A stretch of 64,000 bases of DNA from Omphiscola glabra (lineage: Eukaryota > Mollusca > Gastropoda > Lymnaeidae). Below are positions 58,101-64,000 of this stretch, piece after piece. The position numbers and the translations under genes were made by a program. The number at the start of each line of letters is the position of its first letter. Positions within the stretch are counted from its first letter, which is position 1. The notes under the pieces are model-generated. The model saw nothing but the letters and a program-made list of their open reading frames with translations, was not told the DNA's origin and searched no databases. The stretch lies in assembly GCA_964017045.1 (NCBI GenBank), contig OZ024802.1, positions 29,288,793 to 29,352,792 on the forward strand. The letters run 5' to 3'.

Positions 58101-60056
58101 GAATGCGCCATCACGCCTAGCAACGTACATATAACACACGATATCGCAAGAAGCATTGTTGCCTTGGGATTTTAAGGGAGTGAGAATAGAGAACAAACTG
58201 ATGTCTCTACCATTTACGGTTTGAAAGCTGCGTGGTGTTGAAGTTGTTCTAAGCTTAGTGAATTTGTGACTGTGTTTTACGTGAATTATTTTGCAATGGC
58301 ATTTCAGTTTCTTGACACTTTGATTGCTGCCTCCACTTCTAATTATCAAGTAGATAATAATTCAGATAATGAAGATGAATCAGACATTGATATTGATGAA
58401 CATGCATTAAATTTAGACTCAGAATCGGAAACTAATAGCGATGAAAGTGACGTTGATAATAGCGACCAAGACACTGTCACTGAGTCTTTGTCAGACAATT
58501 TGACCAGTGTAACGGATCAAATGGAGAGGTTTAGTGAGATAGAAGGTGGCATACATAATCTTCCTATTGAAAGCAGTCCAATAGACTATTTCAAACTATT
58601 TGTGACCGATGCCATGGTGGAACTTATTGTCGTGGAAACCAACAGATATGCTGATCATCAACAGACTGCTAAGGGCCGAAAAGACACCCAGTGGAAGGCT
58701 GTTACAAAAGAGGACATATATAAATTCTTTTATATAAATATTATGTTTGGGCTCCATAAAATGCCCACTACTAAATTGTACTGGTCCAATGACAAACTTT
58801 GGAGGGTCCCTGCAGTTGCAGATGTTATGGGGCGCACCAGATATGAAAAAATACGACAATATTTTCATGTCACTAACATTTTTTTTGCACCTCGGACGAA
58901 AACATGCTAGATATAGACGCCCTGTACTAAATCTTGCACACATAGTTTTAAAGTGAAACAAGATAAAAAAAACTTCCTGTTTTTAAATTATAATCATTCA
59001 GAATCACGCCATCGCCGGAAGTCTTGAGGGACGCGAGATTTCATTGCTATTTTAAACTAAAAATGAGAGAGGTGTGTCGCATCTGTCGAAACCCCGAAAG
59101 GACGCATTTAGTCGCAACCGTCAGGAATGAGTTAATAAATGTCACATTTCAAAACTTAGTAGGGCTATTTTTCTATGGAGCCATTGTTAAACCCTTGTGC
59201 ATGTCTGTACCAAGAAGACAGAGCCCTTTTTACAAGCTCGGCACTCATATTGCTAGAACAATTATAAAAAAAATAATTACTTTACAAAAATAAAACTATA
59301 TTAGGGAATTGAATGAACTAATATGATTTTTATGAATCAAACTAAAATCTCAACATTTATGCATTCAATGTTTTTTTTTCATTTCAACTAAACAAGCCTT
59401 ATTTTCAGAATTTTGTTAAATTTTATAATTGTTGAACCCTAAATAAGTCCTTACCCATATTTGAATGAGATGCAGTGTGACAAACTACATAAAATATTCC
59501 CCTGGGGTTGCTTATGTGCTTAGGCCTTTTGACATATTTCAAAGTCACATATTTTAAAAAAAAATTTAAGAATCATTGGGAAAAAAAAAATTTACATTCA
59601 GTGACAGAACAACTTAAAATATCAATGGAAGTCGCCGTTAAAATGGCAAGATGAGCAAGAAATGCCAAAAGCAATCTGATTAGCTAGCACAAATACCAGC
59701 CAGCCATTCTCGAAGCCTGAATTATCTTATAGATCAGCCCAGCCGTCCCAAGAGGGTTAAAGGCCACTGATGCATCTGTTCAAAACTTGATTGATTTTTA
59801 CAATGGAATAGATTGTATGGTACATAAGTTTTCCTCTTTTTTCCCACTGCGTTTCAAGGAACCTGAACCCGAATACACTGTGGCCACCAAAGAAGTGAAA
59901 CACAAGGAGCCAGCAGCCGTGAGTACAGGGACAGAAGATCCACTCAACCTCTCGGTGGCTGAGATGAAGGAAAGGCTCAAAGCAAAGAAAAAGCAAGACC
60001 CGAGAATGAATAAAATTTCATTTGAGCAGAAGTACAAAGAATTTCAGAGGATGTGA
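54751..60056 (+). CDS. NHERF1: NHERF-family PDZ scaffold, complete five-exon CDS
   Basis: Na+/H+ exchange regulatory cofactor (EBP50-like): a cortical scaffold that holds membrane transporters and receptors through PDZ domains and links them to ezrin/radixin/moesin. Exons 54,751-55,129, 56,722-56,882, 57,348-57,648, 57,893-57,927 and 59,859-60,056 join in phase to 357 residues, almost the length of vertebrate NHERF1 (358). PDZ1 spans about residues 10-95 ([32 protein letters not shown]). PDZ2 spans about 165-255 ([35 protein letters not shown]). A charged C-terminus ([26 protein letters not shown]) fits the ERM-binding tail. The start ATG has A at -3. The terminal FQRM lacks the S/T at -2 of a class I PDZ ligand. 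NHERF1 versus NHERF2 cannot be separated in an invertebrate-like single gene. Confidence 0.93.
55153..56721 (+). other. NHERF intron 1
   Basis: AT-rich intron. No repeats or transposon ends recognised apart from short A/T runs. Confidence 0.6.
56722..56882 (+). CDS. NHERF1: NHERF exon 2 (linker and start of PDZ2)
   Basis: Acceptor TTTGACTGCAG, donor TTTCAG/GTAAAA. It encodes a Pro/Thr/Glu-rich linker ([18 protein letters not shown]) and the PDZ2 lead-in [14 protein letters not shown], stopping just before GYGF. Confidence 0.92.
57348..57648 (+). CDS. NHERF1: NHERF exon 3 (PDZ2 core)
   Basis: Acceptor TTTGAACAG, donor TCAG/GTAATT. It encodes [54 protein letters not shown] and a Ser/Thr-rich stretch. 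Confidence 0.94.
57893..57927 (+). CDS. NHERF1: NHERF exon 4 (35 bp)
   Basis: Acceptor CCCCCCTTGCAG, donor CCA/GTAAGT. It encodes [12 protein letters not shown]. This microexon-like piece is needed for phase between exons 3 and 5; skipping it (35 bp) would shift the frame. Confidence 0.82.
58044..59131 (+). mobile_element. piggyBac-derived element with TTAA target sites
   Basis: TTAA at 58,040-58,043 and 59,132-59,135 flank inverted ends: left CCCATTCACTACTATTGCGA + CCAAATGCG, right (reverse complement) CTCATTCCTGACGGTTGCGA + CTAAATGCG. It is 1,088 bp long and internally deleted: an N-terminal transposase ORF is followed directly by the 3' subterminal region. It sits in NHERF intron 4 in the same orientation as the host gene. 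Confidence 0.88.
58296..58910 (+). CDS. Truncated piggyBac transposase
   Basis: An open frame of about 205 codons from MAFQFLDTL. An acidic N-terminal stretch ([12 protein letters not shown]) is followed by the start of the DDE_Tnp_1_7 region: [69 protein letters not shown]. The frame ends soon after at a TAG. The catalytic aspartates and C-terminal cysteine-rich domain expected downstream are deleted, so it cannot transpose by itself. MGLHK-like and YWS motifs are typical of piggyBac. Confidence 0.85.
   Translation: MAFQFLDTLIAASTSNYQVDNNSDNEDESDIDIDEHALNLDSESETNSDESDVDNSDQDTVTESLSDNLTSVTDQMERFSEIEGGIHNLPIESSPIDYFKLFVTDAMVELIVVETNRYADHQQTAKGRKDTQWKAVTKEDIYKFFYINIMFGLHKMPTTKLYWSNDKLWRVPAVADVMGRTRYEKIRQYFHVTNIFFAPRTKTC
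59136..59858 (+). other. Remainder of NHERF intron 4
   Basis: AT-rich. A second GGGTTAA at 59,754-59,760 looks like a piggyBac edge, but its neighbouring sequence does not match the left terminus. Confidence 0.5.
59859..60056 (+). CDS. NHERF1: NHERF exon 5 (ERM-binding-like tail)
   Basis: Acceptor GCGTTTCAAG. It encodes [20 protein letters not shown] through [14 protein letters not shown] and TGA. The segment [15 protein letters not shown] corresponds to the amphipathic helix that in vertebrates reads ISLAMAKERA. Confidence 0.9.
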   Translation, partial: EPEPEYTVATKEVKHKEPAAVSTGTEDPLNLSVAEMKERLKAKKKQDPRMNKISFEQKYKEFQRM

Positions 60057-62272
60057 GACTGCTTGAGATGAAGATGTGCCAATATTAATTAATCTGAACC
60101 TATAAATTATAATTTTTTAGAAAAAATGTATCATTACTCATGAGTTGCAAGACCATTTTATCAAATGTAACATAAGTCTTTTAAGTTGGGCTGCTGTTGA
60201 TGATTTGTTTAGAGAATGGCACACCGTTTGTTACATAGAGTAACTGCTAAAACAATAAACATGAGCTGTGCATAATAAGACGGACAGTAACATTACAATA
60301 AGAGTGGGGCTGAAAATTATCTGCTATATTTTTTTTAAGCAAAAGTATTTGAATCTGCTTGACTTGTGTCGGCTGCATTAAACCTTTCCCCGTTTATGTC
60401 AGATAATGAATTTAAATAATGGAAGATCAGGGACATGTTTCAACTATTAGAATTATCTTTTTTCATATCTAGCAATTTAACAACCCCCCACCCCCTTGAA
60501 AAAAAAAAAAAAAAAGCCATAAGCTATGCAATAGATCCTCAGTGGAAAATCTTCTGCACTGGTTCCTGAATTATGGAACTTTGCAGTTTTGAAGTTGTTG
60601 AAAGAAAGTTTTCATTTTATTGGCAAAAAACTCTTATAGGTAATGTTTGGATAAAATGGTACCATGCACCTGTGTAATACATTGGTTATGTTAACAATGA
60701 GATGTATTTAAATATATGATGGGGAAATATTGTGGGCTCACTGAAACCACTGAGGAATTATTTCGTTTCACTTCCTATAACCTACAGCAGCATATGCTTC
60801 ATGTCATGTCAATTGTTTGATTAATGAATGCTCTACAAAATTGATATGTGATTAATTTATACTATACAGAGCATGGCACCTCTTGTATAATCTTTATTTG
60901 CATTTTCACCAAACTTTTCTAGTTATATTTTTTATGATTGTTTCTGGCAGTTCTTGGCAAGTAGAATTATCTTTCTATGTATTATGTGTAAAATTATAAG
61001 CAAAGCAGGAATTTGGCATGGCCTAATATTTTATTATATTTAGCTATCAGTTCAAATTGACTGCACTGTTAGTCGTTTAAGAGATAGTTGAATTACTGTT
61101 GCCATAATTTTTCCATTCCATCTAATTATTTAATTTTGTGGAGATTTAGTTTTTCTTAAAATTCTATCTTTTTTTTTAGTGCTGGTTTCTTGAATGTAGG
61201 ATACGGGCTTAAAATAGCAGAATACAATCACATTAATCCAAGACATTGTGCCTTTTGAAAGCATATTTCTACCATGAAATCTACTAGCTCTATATCTCTT
61301 ATACTGTGTGTGTTAACCAGCAGATCTTTCATATCTCTCTTACAATATATAATATATATATATATCTAGATAAATCTTTTATTCATAACTTGTATCACTA
61401 CCTTGTATCACTACCATTTTTTGTTATGTACTGGCTTGTACGAATTGCATCCCCCTCGATGATTTATTACAACTGCCTCCTGATTTGTTTCCCCGTACTG
61501 TTAATACAATTCTGTCTTGCTGTTAAAGAGTCCCCACATGCTTATTCCTACATTTTTCTCTTGCTCTTTTTTTGATGCTGTAGCTATTCCCATACTATTC
61601 CAATGCAAGGTGGAGGATTTCACGGCAGCTTCCTTGGTATTTTGTCCACAACATGTAACCAAACTCTTTGGCCATTGTAATAAACATTCCAGTTCTGAGG
61701 ATTTACAAGGAGAGAATAGGCATGATGGGTTTTAAAAAAAAAAAAATTCTCTTACCTTTCTCTTATCTCAACATGTAACAACTTCACGCCTTACAATTAT
61801 TGCCTGGGAAAGACTTGGTTCTTATGTCAACAGTATATTTATATATTTATTTACAAGTATACATCTGATAAAATATAGAACATGTGTAATGTCTTAGCAA
61901 TGATAGGCTCTTACTTTCATCCATTCTTTATTTAATAATTTAATTCAAATTAATTTTTTTTTTTTTTGGCTTTATTAATGTGAGGAGTGAAAACATGTGA
62001 ACTGCTGTTATTGGTTTGTTTCTCCATTATAATTATAATGTATTTTGTTTCTTTAAAAAACCATAACTGCGCTTTTTAAAAAAAAAAGTCTGGTTAAAAA
62101 AGTCAACCATTTTAGTTGTCATTTTGTTCTAAGTTAACAGCTTTGCCATTGGGCTTTGATGTAATAGTTTCTCCCCATTAGAAGTGTATTGACCTGGAAT
62201 GTCTGTGATAAGAAGTAAAGTTGCTCTTGTGATAAGTCGGAAATGCAGCGCAGAGTTGAACTGTGCAATAAA
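60057..62272 (+). other. NHERF1: NHERF 3' UTR, extent uncertain
   Basis: No coding exon seen. AATAAA hexamers at 60,254-60,259 and 62,267-62,272 are the clearest poly(A) candidates. The T-rich, ORF-poor sequence between them suits a long 3' UTR but would need transcript evidence. Confidence 0.45.
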
Positions 62273-64000
62273 CATGCACAGTGCATCCTGCAGTCCAGGG
62301 TATACCACGTCTTTACCATCAACTTGCTCTTACTTCATTTCCCCTGCTCTTGGATTTGTTTTACATTTTGTATACCTACTTAAGGCCAATTGTTTTTGTT
62401 TTTTGGGACCACCAGTATTTATGGACTGATTTGATAAAAGACACTGGGTGGTACACACGAATCATTCATAGCAGAGAAGAGACTTGCTCTTTAATCTTTT
62501 ACAGTTATGTATTTAATCAGTGGAACGTCATGTACACTGTCCATTGTTGACTTTTGTTATGTAAACGGCATTTAATCCTTTGTACATATTTTCTGACGAC
62601 ATTCCAAATGATCACAGCTGGAGATTTGCTTCCGGGTACCGGGGTCATCCTTAGTGACTGTTGATTAAACCATGTCCTAAGGTTTAAAACGCTGTTTTTA
62701 AGACCATCCGCCCCACCCATTGAAGCATTTCATAAGTAGAGAATGCTAACAGCTGATTTCATGAAAACAATAATTTTAACCCTCCTGTTGCCACGTAAAG
62801 CACCATTTGTTGAATTTCTATCAGCACTATTGTTTTAGACCAATTTATGAAGACGTTTAGTAATCATTTCTGAAACGAATTTTCCCATCTTTGTCAGGGT
62901 GACTAAATGGCTTTTTGAACGGTTGGAGACAGCTCAATCAAACATGATCTTTTCTCTGGTCAATATGAAGTGTCATGTTTTTGTTTTAGCATGTCCATAA
63001 ATAGGACTAAACTGAAACTCCCAGTTGCTACACAAACATATAGGCTCCAAATAATGAAATGATTAATTTCGAAATTGTGCACGCTGTAAGTGCAAACACA
63101 CATCCATTTGAGATGTAAGCTATCATGTTTTTGTACAACCTGAGTGGAAAATGGGGCAAAAAATAATAAACCATGTCCTATTTAACTTGTTGTTCCGAAA
63201 GACTTGGCACCTCCCATTGTTTTCATATAGAAACATGTCCATGGCATGTGTGTAAGTTTATCAAATCTTGGTGATGTGATTGGTTCCCTTGTCTGTCTGC
63301 AGTTTAAAGTGAAATCTTGTATCAGCAGTAAGTAGCTCAAGAAAAAACCTATAGTTAAGCAGAGTATGTTTGATATAGGTGCATTTAAAGGATGCACCAT
63401 TGGTTTTAATATGTTTATCAAGCTGCTGGGGGGGAGTTGAAAAAAAAATGTTAAAAAATCAATAGACTGAAAAATCCAATGGAAAAGAGTAGATAAGTTA
63501 TCACTCGATGTTGCTTAAACATTTTATAGTCTAGTAAAGTTGTAAACACAATTCATTCAAACAGAAGCTTGGCAGTTTAAGGATAAAAGTATTCAGTATT
63601 TCAAACGGAATAGTCAAAATAACCTTCTTCCCATAAATATATTTTTAAAATAAAATATTTATGTATATTTATACCGTATATATAAATATATTTAAAAAAA
63701 AGTAATTATAAGATATTGGTAGATGTAATTTTATGATGTCTACAAGGACTATGTCATTAGACTTAATTCATAATATATATGAGATTCTTATTTTTCAGGC
63801 TGATGGGGTCAAACGTTCAATTAACTTCATAATTCATAACCCTGACATGTATTTTTTTTTTTTTTTTTGTAATGCATACATATTGAACATTTTACAGCAC
63901 TCGACGCACAATAGTTTAGTAGTCACGTTTTAAATTATTTGAAACATTCCCTGTCAGTGCTAACAATGGTCCTCAAAGCGTTGTGACAGCCACTGATTTT
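62273..64000. other. Downstream DNA, no gene seen
   Basis: AT-rich with a 17-18-base T run at about 63,852. No repeat array, transposon end or exon recognised. Confidence 0.5.

Noticed and set aside
59754..59760. GGGTTAA as the right edge of the piggyBac element
   Set aside because: The neighbouring bases do not match the left terminus, whereas the edge at 59,131 does over about 30 bp.

Overview
The window is animal nuclear DNA: AT-rich, with short exons, GT-AG introns, long introns full of transposon debris, and an exceptional load of tandem repeats. Two conserved animal genes can be read exon by exon. The exon organisation, the dense minisatellites and the mix of hAT, piggyBac, pogo, Merlin and non-LTR remnants would suit a lophotrochozoan such as a gastropod mollusc, but that placement is inference; nothing here identifies the species.

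Layout. (1) 1-8,940: the 3' part of ERGIC2 (COPII/ER-Golgi cargo receptor family), plus strand, eight coding exons ending at 8,860 with a poly(A) signal. Its introns carry a pogo-type MITE, a piggyBac-like fragment and two minisatellites. (2) 8,940-16,230: intergenic DNA with small minisatellites, a Merlin-like transposase fragment, and a few short exon-like ORFs of unknown identity at 11.3-13.9 kb. (3) 16.3-39.3 kb and 45.6-53.5 kb: two collinear copies of one segment. The left copy has swollen to about 23 kb because short sequences that are single-copy at the matching site in the right copy became arrays: a 39-bp repeat at 17 kb and a 61-bp satellite at 19.0-21.6 kb. A separate 39-bp satellite fills 22.5-35.8 kb. 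Each copy also holds tandem units resembling U2 snRNA, on the minus strand. Minus-strand exon candidates look intact in the left copy and decayed in the right. (4) 39.3-45.6 kb, between the copies: two hAT-type MITEs, a LINE reverse-transcriptase tail, a foldback-like element of about 1.3 kb and several minisatellites. (5) 54.7-60.1 kb: a complete five-exon NHERF-family gene (two PDZ domains plus a C-terminal ERM-binding-like tail, 357 residues), with a 1,088-bp piggyBac-derived element between TTAA sites in its last intron. (6) 60.1-64.0 kb: its 3' UTR and downstream DNA, with no further gene seen.

No operon or gene cluster is present. ERGIC2 works in ER-Golgi membrane traffic and NHERF scaffolds membrane proteins to the cortical cytoskeleton; their proximity implies no shared pathway. 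The most unusual content is the U2-like snRNA-derived arrays and the asymmetric satellite expansion between the two segment copies.
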